DNA from: Bradyrhizobium ontarionense
GTDB lineage: Bacteria; Pseudomonadota; Alphaproteobacteria; Rhizobiales; Xanthobacteraceae
NCBI RefSeq assembly: GCF_021088345.1
Contig: NZ_CP088156.1
Location: forward strand, 5,766,001-5,830,000
Length of the DNA: 64,000 bases
Direction of reading: 5' to 3'
Below the pieces are notes generated by a model that saw nothing but the letters and a program-made list of their open reading frames with translations, had not been told where the DNA came from and did no database searches. Within the stretch, counting starts at the first letter, position 1. Each line of letters opens with the position of its first letter. Below are positions 33,671 through 42,438 of the stretch, piece after piece. Position numbers and translations under genes: made by a program.

Positions 33671-36112
33671 ATGTTCAATCTCGCCGAATATCGCCGTACC
33701 AATATCCGCCTTGCGGATTTCCTGCCCTGGGCCGCGCTGGTCGATGAGGGTGTCGTTCTCAACAAGGATGGCTCGCTGCAGCGGACGGCGCGCTTCCGGG
33801 GGCCCGATCTGGAAAGCTCGGTCGAGTCCGAGTTGGTCGCCGTCGCTGCTCGTCTCAACAACACGCTACGCCGGCTTGGATCGGGTTGGGCCATCTTCGT
33901 CGAGGCGCAGCGGCATTCGGCGGGACCCTATTCGCCGTGCGTGTTCCCGGATGCTGCCTCAGCCCTGGTCGATGCGGAGCGCAAGGCGCAGTTCGAGGAG
34001 GAGGGCGCCCATTACGAGTCGAGCTATTATCTGACGTTTCTTTATCTGCCTCCGCGCGAGGACGTGGCTCGTTCCGAACGCATGCTGTACGATGGCCGGC
34101 CGCAATCCGATGGCGTCAATGGCCGGGAGATCCTGCGCAGCTTCATCGACCGGACCGATCGCATCCTGCAGCTGATCGCAGGTTTTATGCCGGAATGCAG
34201 CTGGCTCGGCGACGAGGCCGTGCTGAGCTATCTGCATTCGACCATCTCGACCCAGCGGCAGCGCGTCCGCGTTCCAGAAATCCCGATGCATCTGGATGGG
34301 CTGCTTGCCGACCAGCCATTGACCTGCGGGCTCGAGCCGATGCTGGGATCGGTTCATCTCCGTGTCCTGACCATCGTCGGTTTTCCCTCCGCCACCACGC
34401 CGGGGATTCTGGACGAATTGAACAGGCTTGCCTTCGCTTACCGCTGGTCGACGCGCGCGATCATGCTGGACAAGCAGGATGCCGTGAAGCTGATCACGCG
34501 CATTCGCCGGCAATGGTTCGCAAAGCGCAAATCCTTGGCCGCGATCCTGAAGGAAGTGATGACCAACGAGGCCGCGAGCCTCGTGGATACCGACGCCCAC
34601 AACAAGGCCGTCGATGCCGACGAGGCGCTGCAGGATCTCGGCTCCGACGAGATCGGGCAGGCCTACGTCACCGCAACGGTGACGGTCTGGGATGCCGAGC
34701 CGGCAAGGGCGGCCGAGAAGCTGCGGCAGGTCGAGAAGGTCATCCAGGGCCGCGACTTCACCTGCATGGCGGAGAGGGTGAATGCCGTCGAGGCCTGGCT
34801 CGGCGGCCTGCCGGGGCATGTCTATGCCAACGTCCGGCAGCCGCCGCTTTCGACGTTGAATCTCGCGCACATGATCCCGCTGTCGGCGGTCTGGGCCGGC
34901 GAGACGCGCGATCATCATCTGAAGGCGCCACCGCTGTTGTTTGGCCGCACCGAGGGTGCAACTCCGTTCCGGTTCTCGCTACACGTTGGCGATGTCGGCC
35001 ATACCCTGGTGGTCGGACCGACCGGTGCCGGCAAGTCGGTGCTGCTGGCGCTGATAGCGTTGCAGTTCCGCCGTTATCCAGGCGCGCAAATCTTCGCCTT
35101 CGACTTTGGCGGCTCCATGCGGGTCGCGGCGCTCGCGATGGGCGGCGACTGGCACGATCTCGGCGGCGCGCTGTCGGCCGAGACGGAGGCTGCCGTGGCG
35201 CTGCAGCCCTTGGCCGGCATTGACGACGTGGGGGAGCGCGCCTGGGCGGCCGATTGGATCGCGGGCCTCCTGGTGCGCGAGAAGATCGTGGTGACGCCCG
35301 AAGCCAAGGAACATCTGTGGTCCGCTCTGACCTCGCTGGCGTCGGCGCCGATGGCGGAGCGGACCTTGACCGGTCTGTCGGTCCTGCTGCAGTCGAACAG
35401 TCTGAAGCGGGCGCTCAAGCCCTATTGCCTCGATGGCGCGCATGGCCGCCTGTTGGATGCCGATCATGAGGCGCTTGGCGACGGATCGGTCCAGGCGTTC
35501 GAAACCGAGGGGCTGATCGGGACTGCGGCTGCGCCGGCGGTCCTTGCCTATTTCTTTCATCGGATCGCGCGGCGGCTGGATGGCCGCCCGACGCTTCTGA
35601 TCATTGATGAGGGCTGGCTGGCGCTCGATGATGCCGACTTCGCCGGACAGTTGCGGGAGTGGCTGAAGACGCTGCGCAAGAAGAACGCCTCCGTCGTCTT
35701 CGCCACCCAGTCGCTCTCCGACATCGACGGCTCGCCGATCGCGCCCGCCATCATCGAGAGCTGCCCGACCCGGATCATGCTGCCGAATGAGCGGGCGATC
35801 GAGCCGCAGATCACCGCGATCTATCGCCGCTTCGGTATGAACGATCGCCAGATCGAGCTCGTCAGCCGTGCAGTGTCGAAGCGCGATTACTACTGCCAAT
35901 CACGCCGGGGCAACCGGATGTTCGAGCTTGGCCTTGGCGAGGTCGCGCTGGCCTTCGTAGCTGCATCGGCCAAGGCCGATCAGGCAGCCATCTCGGAGGT
36001 TTGCGCGACAGCCGGGAAGGAGGAGTTCGCGGCCGCCTGGCTCCGGCACCGCAATGTGGGCTGGGCTGCGGACCTCATTCCGAGCCTCGACAACCTGGAG
36101 GTCCGCTCATGA
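33671..36112 (+). CDS. trbE: TrbE conjugation ATPase (VirB4-like)
   Basis: An 813-residue ATPase from ATG 33671. The N-terminal CagE/TrbE domain (MFNLAEYRRTNIRLADFLPW) leads to the motor with Walker A GPTGAGKS (near residue 450) and Walker B LLIIDEGWLALDD, then VFATQSLSDI. It should drive pilus biogenesis and substrate transfer. The stop overlaps trbJ (ATGA). Length is normal for the family. Confidence 0.95.
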   Translation: MFNLAEYRRTNIRLADFLPWAALVDEGVVLNKDGSLQRTARFRGPDLESSVESELVAVAARLNNTLRRLGSGWAIFVEAQRHSAGPYSPCVFPDAASALVDAERKAQFEEEGAHYESSYYLTFLYLPPREDVARSERMLYDGRPQSDGVNGREILRSFIDRTDRILQLIAGFMPECSWLGDEAVLSYLHSTISTQRQRVRVPEIPMHLDGLLADQPLTCGLEPMLGSVHLRVLTIVGFPSATTPGILDELNRLAFAYRWSTRAIMLDKQDAVKLITRIRRQWFAKRKSLAAILKEVMTNEAASLVDTDAHNKAVDADEALQDLGSDEIGQAYVTATVTVWDAEPARAAEKLRQVEKVIQGRDFTCMAERVNAVEAWLGGLPGHVYANVRQPPLSTLNLAHMIPLSAVWAGETRDHHLKAPPLLFGRTEGATPFRFSLHVGDVGHTLVVGPTGAGKSVLLALIALQFRRYPGAQIFAFDFGGSMRVAALAMGGDWHDLGGALSAETEAAVALQPLAGIDDVGERAWAADWIAGLLVREKIVVTPEAKEHLWSALTSLASAPMAERTLTGLSVLLQSNSLKRALKPYCLDGAHGRLLDADHEALGDGSVQAFETEGLIGTAAAPAVLAYFFHRIARRLDGRPTLLIIDEGWLALDDADFAGQLREWLKTLRKKNASVVFATQSLSDIDGSPIAPAIIESCPTRIMLPNERAIEPQITAIYRRFGMNDRQIELVSRAVSKRDYYCQSRRGNRMFELGLGEVALAFVAASAKADQAAISEVCATAGKEEFAAAWLRHRNVGWAADLIPSLDNLEVRS

Positions 36113-36837
36113 TCCGGCCCGTCAGATGGGCGGCATCCGCCGCGGTGGTGCTCCTCGTCTCGGCCACGCCGTTGCAGGCGCAGCTGGTCGTGTTCGACCC
36201 CAACAATTATGCGCAGAACGTGCTGACCGCGGCGCGTGAGCTGCAGCAGATCAACAACCAGATCCTGTCGCTGCAGAACCAGGCGCAGATGCTGATCAAC
36301 CAGGCGAAGAACCTCGCCAGCCTGCCATATTCCTCGCTGGCGCAGCTGCAGCAGTCGATCCAGCGCACGCAGGATCTGCTCAAACAGGCGCAGCGGCTGG
36401 CCTACGACGTGCAGCAGATCGATCGCGCGTTTGCGACGACCTATGCGCCGGCGACCGGCAATGCGACCGCCCAGGATCTCGTCAACAATGCCCAGTCGCG
36501 CTGGCAGACCTCGGTGGCTGCGCTGCAGGATGCGCTGAAGGTGCAGGCAGGCGTTGTCGGGAATCTCGATGCGGTCAGGAGCCAGTCAGCGGCGCTGGTG
36601 ACGGCGAGCCAAGGCGCGACCGGTGCGCTGCAGGTGACCCAGGCCGGCAACCAGATTTTGGCATTGCAGGCGCAGCAGCTCGCAGACCTTACGGCTGCGG
36701 TGGCCGCACAGGGAAGGGCTCAGAGCCTGGATACGGCGCAGCGCGCGGCCGCCCAGGATCAGGGCCGCGAGCAGCTCCGGCGCTTCCTGGCGCCAGGGCA
36801 GGGCTACCTGCCTTCCAACGTGCAGATGTTTCACTGA
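36109..36837 (+). CDS. trbJ: TrbJ (VirB5-like) pilus-tip/periplasmic protein
   Basis: A 242-residue exported protein: signal peptide to TPLQAQ, then a Gln/Ala-rich helical body (ARELQQINNQILSLQNQAQMLINQAKNLA) typical of TrbJ. C-terminus PGQGYLPSNVQMFH. It starts inside the trbE stop and ends overlapping trbK. Confidence 0.93.
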   Translation: MIRPVRWAASAAVVLLVSATPLQAQLVVFDPNNYAQNVLTAARELQQINNQILSLQNQAQMLINQAKNLASLPYSSLAQLQQSIQRTQDLLKQAQRLAYDVQQIDRAFATTYAPATGNATAQDLVNNAQSRWQTSVAALQDALKVQAGVVGNLDAVRSQSAALVTASQGATGALQVTQAGNQILALQAQQLADLTAAVAAQGRAQSLDTAQRAAAQDQGREQLRRFLAPGQGYLPSNVQMFH

Positions 36838-37052
36838 TGGCAGAGCTTCGACGCTCATGGATGGTGGCGGCCGTGCTCGCCGCTGGCGCTTCGATCAGTC
36901 TCGCATCTTGCGTCATCCCGCTCCGGGGAGACGGCGGTGCGCACGGCGCGCCGAGACGGCACAACGCTGCGCTCGTGCAGGAGAACCAGCATCGCTCCTT
37001 TGATGAAGCGCAGCGGCTCTCTCTGCCACAGGTCGGGGAGAGCGGGCGATGA
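36837..37052 (+). CDS. trbK: TrbK-type entry-exclusion protein (short alternative form)
   Basis: A 71-residue protein overlapping trbJ at TGATG. A hydrophobic N-terminus ends in SLASC, a lipobox-like site, so it may be a lipoprotein; the remainder is polar. Position between trbJ and trbL fits the short TrbK variant that blocks redundant entry of the same element. Confidence 0.7.
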   Translation: MAELRRSWMVAAVLAAGASISLASCVIPLRGDGGAHGAPRRHNAALVQENQHRSFDEAQRLSLPQVGESGR

Positions 37053-38272
37053 CCGGGACGGGGGTGATCGACCAGTTTCTGGAGACCTTTACTCGAGCGA
37101 TCGATTCCGGCTTCGGCCTGCTCGGCGGCGAGGTCGGCTATCTCGCGACCACGCTGGTTGCGATCGATATCACCTTGGCGGCGCTGTTCTGGGCCTGGGC
37201 TGGTGAGGACGACGTCATCGCCCGCCTGGTGAAGAAGACCCTGTTCGTCGGCGTCTTCGCCTATCTCATCGGCAACTGGAATAGCCTTGCCCGCATTGTC
37301 TTCGAGAGCTTCGCTGCGCTCGGCCTGAAGGCGTCCGGCTCGACGCTTTCGACGGCCGAGTTCCTGCGGCCGGGCAAGATCGCGCAAGTCGGCCTCGATG
37401 CCGGGCGACCGCTGCTGCAGGCGATCTCGAGCCTGATGGGCTATGTCAGCTTCTTCGAGAACTTCGTCCAGATCGCGGTCCTCCTGTTTGCCTGGATGGT
37501 GGTGCTGCTCGCCTTCTTCATCCTGGCGATCCAGCTCTTCGTCACCCTGATCGAGTTCAAGCTGACGACGCTCGCTGGTTTCGTGCTGATCCCGTTCGGC
37601 CTATTCGGCAAGACCGCGTTTGCGGCCGAGCGCGTGCTCGGCAACGTGATGTCCTCGGGCATCAAGGTCCTGGTGCTCGCAGTCATCTCAGGGATCGGCT
37701 CGACTCTGTTCGCCCAGATCACGCAAGGAGCGGCGGGTGATCAGCCGACGATCGAGAGTGCCATGACCCTGGTGCTTGCGTCGCTGTCACTGCTTGGACT
37801 CGGGCTGTTCGGGCCCGGCATCGCCAATGGTCTCGTCTCCGGCGGACCGCAGCTTGGAGCAGGGAGCGCCGCCGGCACGTCACTGGCCACGGGTGGCCTC
37901 GTCGTTGCGGCGGCCGGTGCCGCAGCGGGGACCGTTGGACTCGCTGGCGGCGCCATCGCGGGCTCTGGCCGCGCCGCGACTGCTCTCCGCTCTGGAGCGT
38001 CCGCCTTGCGCGGAGGAAGTGCAGGCGGAGCTGAGGAGGCGGCGTCTGTTGCGAGCCCGCTCCGTCAGCGGACAGCAGCCGAGAGCGCCGGCACCGCCAT
38101 CTCTGGCCAGGCCGAGAGCCACGGCACGAGCGATACATCGCCGCGTTGGGCGCAGCGCGTGAAGGCCGCGCGCGCCATTCATCAGGGCGCGTCCACGACG
38201 ACGCAGGCCGTACGCAACGCCGAGCAAGGCGGACAGGGCGGCTCGGTCGATCTCTCCGATGGGAAATCCTGA
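37049..38272 (+). CDS. trbL: TrbL (VirB6-like) membrane channel protein
   Basis: A 407-residue polytopic protein with about six helices in residues 25-270 (for example YLATTLVAIDITLAALFWAWAG and LFAWMVVLLAFFILAIQLFVTLIEFKLTTLAGFVLIPFG). A Gly/Ala-rich segment and a polar, repetitive C-terminus follow. It is the VirB6-like inner-membrane core. Overlaps trbK by ATGA. Confidence 0.94.
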   Translation: MTGTGVIDQFLETFTRAIDSGFGLLGGEVGYLATTLVAIDITLAALFWAWAGEDDVIARLVKKTLFVGVFAYLIGNWNSLARIVFESFAALGLKASGSTLSTAEFLRPGKIAQVGLDAGRPLLQAISSLMGYVSFFENFVQIAVLLFAWMVVLLAFFILAIQLFVTLIEFKLTTLAGFVLIPFGLFGKTAFAAERVLGNVMSSGIKVLVLAVISGIGSTLFAQITQGAAGDQPTIESAMTLVLASLSLLGLGLFGPGIANGLVSGGPQLGAGSAAGTSLATGGLVVAAAGAAAGTVGLAGGAIAGSGRAATALRSGASALRGGSAGGAEEAASVASPLRQRTAAESAGTAISGQAESHGTSDTSPRWAQRVKAARAIHQGASTTTQAVRNAEQGGQGGSVDLSDGKS

Positions 38273-38273
38273 C

Positions 38274-38957
38274 ATGTTCAAGCGTCCCTCCGTCCACTAT
38301 GGCCGTACGCCCGAGCCGGTCACGCCCTATCAGAAAGCCGCGCAAGTGTGGGACGAGCGCATCGGCTCGGCGCGCGTGCAGGCCAAGAATTGGCGGCTGA
38401 TGGCGTTCGGTTGCCTGGGGCTCGCCGCGGGCTTTGCGTCCGCTTTGATCTGGCAGTCGACCCGCGGCACGGTGACGCCGTGGGTGGTCGAGGTCGGGCA
38501 TCTTGGCGAGGTCCAGCGCGTGGCGCCTGCCATCGCCGACTACAAGCCGACCGATCCGCAGGTCGCTTTTCATCTCGCCCGCTTCATCGAGGATGTCCGA
38601 GGCCTCCCGGCCGACGGCATCGTGCTGCGCCAGAACTGGCTGCGCGCTTATGATTTCACGACGGACCGTGGCGCGGCCGCGCTCAACGATTATGCCCGCT
38701 CCAACGATCCGTTCACGAGGCTCGGCAAGATCCAGGTCTCGGTCGAGGTCTCCAGCGTGATCCGCGCCTCGCCGAACAGCTTCCGGGTCGCCTGGGTCGA
38801 GCGGCGCTACGAGAACGGCGCGCAGAGCGCGACCGAGCGCTGGACCGCGATCCTGACCATCGTGCTCGCCATGCCCGACAATGCCGACCGCCTGCGCAAG
38901 AACCCGCTCGGCGTCTACGTCCACGCCATCAACTGGTCCAAGGAGCTGTCGCAATGA
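38274..38957 (+). CDS. trbF: TrbF (VirB8-like) assembly factor
   Basis: A 227-residue protein from ATG 38274 (in-frame ATG 38259 lies inside trbL). A cytoplasmic N-terminus (YGRTPEPVTPYQKAAQVWDERIGSARVQAKNW) is followed by one membrane helix and a VirB8-type periplasmic domain (NDPFTRLGKIQVSVEVSSVIRASPNSFRVAWVERRYENG). It nucleates channel assembly. Confidence 0.94.
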   Translation: MFKRPSVHYGRTPEPVTPYQKAAQVWDERIGSARVQAKNWRLMAFGCLGLAAGFASALIWQSTRGTVTPWVVEVGHLGEVQRVAPAIADYKPTDPQVAFHLARFIEDVRGLPADGIVLRQNWLRAYDFTTDRGAAALNDYARSNDPFTRLGKIQVSVEVSSVIRASPNSFRVAWVERRYENGAQSATERWTAILTIVLAMPDNADRLRKNPLGVYVHAINWSKELSQ

Positions 38958-39922
38958 CCAAGCCGCTTGCCGGATCGTCACGCGCGCGCTGGATGACTGC
39001 GGTCGCGATCATCATTCCGCTCACTGGTTGCGCGACGACCTCGCCGCCCAAGATCAGCTACGACAGCGATGTTCCCGCATTGCCGGCACCGCCTGCTGTC
39101 GTGGACGACAGGATCAAGCCTCTACATCTGCCGCCGCCGTGGAAAGTATCCCTGGGCGGCAAGAGCGACGCCAAGGAGGAGGCGGATCCGCTGGATCGGG
39201 TCGAGATGGCGAATGGCGCAGCACGGGTCGAACCCCGGAAGAAGGGGTATTTCAACGCGGCGCAGATCTACGCCTACAGTCCCGGCGCGCTCTACCAGGT
39301 CTATGCGGCGCCAGGGCAGATCACCGACATCATGCTCGAGGAGGGCGAGCAGCTCACGGGCTCCGGTCCGGTCTCCGCCGGTGACACGGTACGCTGGGTC
39401 GTTGGCGATACCGAGAGTGGTGCAGGCGACACGCGCCGCGTTCATATTCTGGTCAAGCCGAAGCGTGCGGCCATCGAGACCAATCTCGTCGTCAACACCG
39501 ACCGGCGAACCTATCTGATCGAGTTGCGGTCCCGTGAAAAGCCCTACATGCCAGCCGTCGCCTGGTACTATCCGCAGAATGCGGAGACCAGGGCACGGCA
39601 GGCGATGCTGAGGCCAGAGCTGCCCGATCCGGCGCAACGGCGTTTCCGATATCGGATCGAGGGCGACGATCCGCCTTGGAAGCCGGTCAATGCCTATGAC
39701 GACGGCCGTAAGGTCTATATCGAATTTGCCCGCGGAATCGTGCAAGGCGAGTTGCCGCCGTTGTTCATCGTTGGTGCTGACGGATCGCCCGAGCTCGTCA
39801 ACTACCGGACGTTCCGCAACGTGATCATCGTCGATCGGCTATTCGCCGCGGCTGAACTGCGGCTCGGTGGTGAGACGCAGCAGAAGGTCAGGATTGTCCG
39901 GACTGATGGAGCGTCGCGGTGA
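38954..39922 (+). CDS. trbG: TrbG (VirB9-like) outer-membrane complex protein
   Basis: A 322-residue protein, start overlapping the trbF stop. The signal ends in a lipobox-like LTGC, so it may be lipid-anchored. The body has VYAAPGQITDIMLEEGEQLTG and HILVKPKRAAIETNLVVNTDRRTYLIELRS, hallmarks of TrbG/VirB9. It forms the core complex with TrbI. Confidence 0.94.
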   Translation: MTKPLAGSSRARWMTAVAIIIPLTGCATTSPPKISYDSDVPALPAPPAVVDDRIKPLHLPPPWKVSLGGKSDAKEEADPLDRVEMANGAARVEPRKKGYFNAAQIYAYSPGALYQVYAAPGQITDIMLEEGEQLTGSGPVSAGDTVRWVVGDTESGAGDTRRVHILVKPKRAAIETNLVVNTDRRTYLIELRSREKPYMPAVAWYYPQNAETRARQAMLRPELPDPAQRRFRYRIEGDDPPWKPVNAYDDGRKVYIEFARGIVQGELPPLFIVGADGSPELVNYRTFRNVIIVDRLFAAAELRLGGETQQKVRIVRTDGASR

Positions 39923-41121
39923 CGGACGAGAACGAGACAGCGCCAGCTTCGCCCGGGACGCCCGCGATGGGCGAAGCGGGGCAACGCGCAACGGCGATGC
40001 GCCTGAAGGGAGATCCGCCTCCGATCACGCGTCTGTCGCGCAAGGTTCTGGCAAGCGGCAGCGCGCTGGCCCTGCTGTTGATTGCGGGGGCCGTGATCTG
40101 GGGTCTGAAGGCCAACAAGCCGCGTCAGCCCGGGACGGACGAGCTTTACAACACCGATCATCACGACGTGGCCGACGGCCTCTCGGGTTTGCCGCGTGAC
40201 TACGCCAGTCTGCCAAAAGATGTTCCCGCCTTGGGACCGCCGCTGCCCGGCGATCTCGGCCGGCCAATTCTTGCTGCGCAAGGGCAGGCACCGGCTGCGA
40301 TCCCGGATCAGGATCAACAGCGTCGCGAGCAGGAAACGGAAGCGGCACGCGTCAGCCGGCTGTTTGCAACGACCAATGTACGCGAGACGCAGCCGCCGGC
40401 GAATACGACGCAGGTTAATGATCGGGCGAGTGTTCCGTCTATGGATGATCCGTTTGCGCAGAACGGGCAGGATCGCAAGCTCGCCTTCGTCAATGCGCTG
40501 GTCGATCGCCGGACGACAAGTCCGGACCGCGTCACGCGGCAGGCTTCGCCTTACGTGATCCAGGCGGGCACAGTCATTCCCGGAGCTTTGATCACGGGAG
40601 TTCGCTCCGATCTGCCTGGGCAGATCACGGCGCAGGTCACCGAGAATATCTTCGATACTCCGTCGGGGCGTTTCCTACTAGTTCCACAGGGAGCAAGACT
40701 GATAGGGGTCTACGATAGCCAGGTGACGGCTGGGCAATCGCGTGTGCTTCTGGTCTGGACCAGGCTGATCATGCCTAATGGCCGCTCGATCGTCCTCGAA
40801 CGGCAGCAGGGGGCTGACGCCAGCGGCTACTCAGGTCTATCGGACGAGGTCGACAATCATTGGAAGCAACTGGTTGGTGCTGCGCTGCTGTCGACGTTGT
40901 TTTCAGTCGGGAGCGAGGTGAATGCAGGCGCAAACCCGAACACGAATAACGCCACAATCATTCAGGCGCTGCGCCAGGGCTTTGGCAACGCCATGAGTCA
41001 GACTGGGCAGCAACTCGTGCGGCAGCAGATGAACATTCAACCGACATTGACGGTGCGACCGGGATTTCCCGTGCGCGTCATTGTCAACCGGGATCTCGTG
41101 CTTGAGCCGTATCGCGGATAG
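39919..41121 (+). CDS. trbI: TrbI (VirB10-like) core-complex protein
   Basis: A 400-residue protein starting at GTG 39919 inside the trbG stop. One membrane helix (ALALLLIAGAVIWGLKA), a Pro/Gln-rich periplasmic stretch and the C-terminal TrbI domain (SPYVIQAGTVIPGALITGVRSDLPGQITAQVTENIFDTPSG; LLVPQGARLIGVYDSQV; VRVIVNRDLVLEPY) are present. It spans the envelope and links TrbG to the inner-membrane ATPases. Confidence 0.95.
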   Translation: MTDENETAPASPGTPAMGEAGQRATAMRLKGDPPPITRLSRKVLASGSALALLLIAGAVIWGLKANKPRQPGTDELYNTDHHDVADGLSGLPRDYASLPKDVPALGPPLPGDLGRPILAAQGQAPAAIPDQDQQRREQETEAARVSRLFATTNVRETQPPANTTQVNDRASVPSMDDPFAQNGQDRKLAFVNALVDRRTTSPDRVTRQASPYVIQAGTVIPGALITGVRSDLPGQITAQVTENIFDTPSGRFLLVPQGARLIGVYDSQVTAGQSRVLLVWTRLIMPNGRSIVLERQQGADASGYSGLSDEVDNHWKQLVGAALLSTLFSVGSEVNAGANPNTNNATIIQALRQGFGNAMSQTGQQLVRQQMNIQPTLTVRPGFPVRVIVNRDLVLEPYRG

Positions 41122-41132
41122 GAAGACAGCGC

Positions 41133-41369
41133 ATGAAGCTGAAGATATCCACGTTGCCAGACGAAAAGCCGGTAAAAATCTCCGTTGAGATGCCCGCGGC
41201 AGTACATCGCGACCTTCTAACGTACATTGAGCTCATAGCATCGCAGTCCGGCCAAGAGGCCGTTGATCCTGGCCGGCTGGTGGCCGCCATGGTCAAGAGC
41301 TTTATGGGAGGAGATCGTACATTCTTGAAATTGAAGGGTAGGGCGTCAGGGCCTCCCCTCAAAAAATGA
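41133..41369 (+). CDS. DUF2274 protein at the end of the trb operon
   Basis: A 78-residue protein (MKLKISTLPDEKPVKISVEMPAAVHRDLLTYIELIASQSG; LVAAMVKSFMGGDRTFLK) matching DUF2274, the usual last member of alphaproteobacterial trb operons. The beta-helix-helix look suggests a ribbon-helix-helix fold. Function unknown. It is the last backbone gene I can recognise in the window. Confidence 0.87.
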   Translation: MKLKISTLPDEKPVKISVEMPAAVHRDLLTYIELIASQSGQEAVDPGRLVAAMVKSFMGGDRTFLKLKGRASGPPLKK

Positions 41370-41641
41370 TCCCTCCTTTAATTAAGTGAGTTGCACGTGA
41401 AGCTTTTTTGAGCGCGACGCGCAACGCGGAAGAGGCGCCGACGCAAGTGATGTCGAGTTCTCATGCGCTATTGCCGAAAGACGATCGGCCTGGTTCGCCC
41501 GCATCACTTCCGCCAAGAGCCCCACGCACTCCCAAATCGCAGTCCTGTAGTAGAGACTTTGGGGAGCCCTTTATTGATCTTGCTCGACGTCTTCCCTGAG
41601 TCGAGAAAGTTGGGTTAGGGCTGCCCCTGTTTTCTGAACGA
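41370..41641. other. boundary between the trb operon and the nickel operon
   Basis: About 270 bases without a supported gene, between convergent operons. No tRNA, integrase or attachment-site duplication is visible here. Confidence 0.4.
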
Positions 41642-42433
41642 TCAAGCCGTGTCCGGCTTCTGCGCCGACACGATGAAGTAGTGCCAATACCAATATCCCA
41701 GGCTCAGCCGATCCTTGAACGACATCGTCTTGACTTGCTCCTTCCAGATGCTTTCCAATCCGCCGTGCCTGATGTTCTCGAAGCCGGCTTTTGTGAGCAT
41801 GGCACACAGCCGGTCGCGCCGTAGTCCATCCCGGAAGTACACTTGGGACAGGAATCGCTGGTGAGTGTCCTCGTCTGACTGGGGCTTCGTTCCGTCTAAT
41901 TTGTCGAGCCATCCGACGATCCGCCGCGCAATCCATGCAGAGGGGCGCTTCGGCGCAGTCACCCAGTCGCCGTCGACGATCACCACCCTGCCGCCCGGCC
42001 GGAGGACGCGCAGCCAATCGGCGAAGGCGGCATCGGGGTCGGGCAGGGTCCAGACGAGATGGCGTGACACCACGGCGTCGAAGCGTTGATCCGGCATCAT
42101 CGTATTTTCAGCATCGCCCAGATGGAAGCTGACCCGCTTGTGCGCCTTCACGTGTTTGGCCGCAGCTTTGGCGATCATCGGCTCGCACAGATCGATCGCC
42201 GTCACGGCGAGGCCCATCGACAGCAGAACTGCCGTCATCTCCCCGGTCCCCGATGCGAGCTCCAGAACCTCGGACACGTCGGAGCCTTCGAAGTGTCCCC
42301 GAAGCAACCTCGCCCAGGCATCCCGCTCCCCGATCGAGCGAATGCCGTGCCCCGGCGAATTGTCGAACGTCTCCGCACGGGCCGACCAATAGGATCTGAT
42401 CTCATCTTTGAGCGTGTAGTTCTTCAGGGACAT
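41642..42433 (-). CDS. class I SAM-dependent methyltransferase (last gene of nickel operon)
   Basis: A 263-residue protein from ATG 42433 (an upstream ATG at 42445 is in frame inside the ATPase gene). Residues 1-16 (MSLKNYTLKDEIRSYW) parallel the start of the methyltransferase at 47127. The SAM-binding motif is VLELASGTGEMTAVLLSMGLAVTAIDLCEPM, then HLGDAENTMMPDQRFDAVVSRHLVWTLPDP and LRPGGRVVIVDGD. The family resembles UbiE/MenG-type small-molecule methyltransferases. Seven bases separate it from the ATPase start-side partner, so it is in the operon. Substrate unknown; methylation of a metal chelator is my inference. Confidence 0.88.
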   Translation of the reverse strand: MSLKNYTLKDEIRSYWSARAETFDNSPGHGIRSIGERDAWARLLRGHFEGSDVSEVLELASGTGEMTAVLLSMGLAVTAIDLCEPMIAKAAAKHVKAHKRVSFHLGDAENTMMPDQRFDAVVSRHLVWTLPDPDAAFADWLRVLRPGGRVVIVDGDWVTAPKRPSAWIARRIVGWLDKLDGTKPQSDEDTHQRFLSQVYFRDGLRRDRLCAMLTKAGFENIRHGGLESIWKEQVKTMSFKDRLSLGYWYWHYFIVSAQKPDTA

Positions 42434-42438
42434 GACCC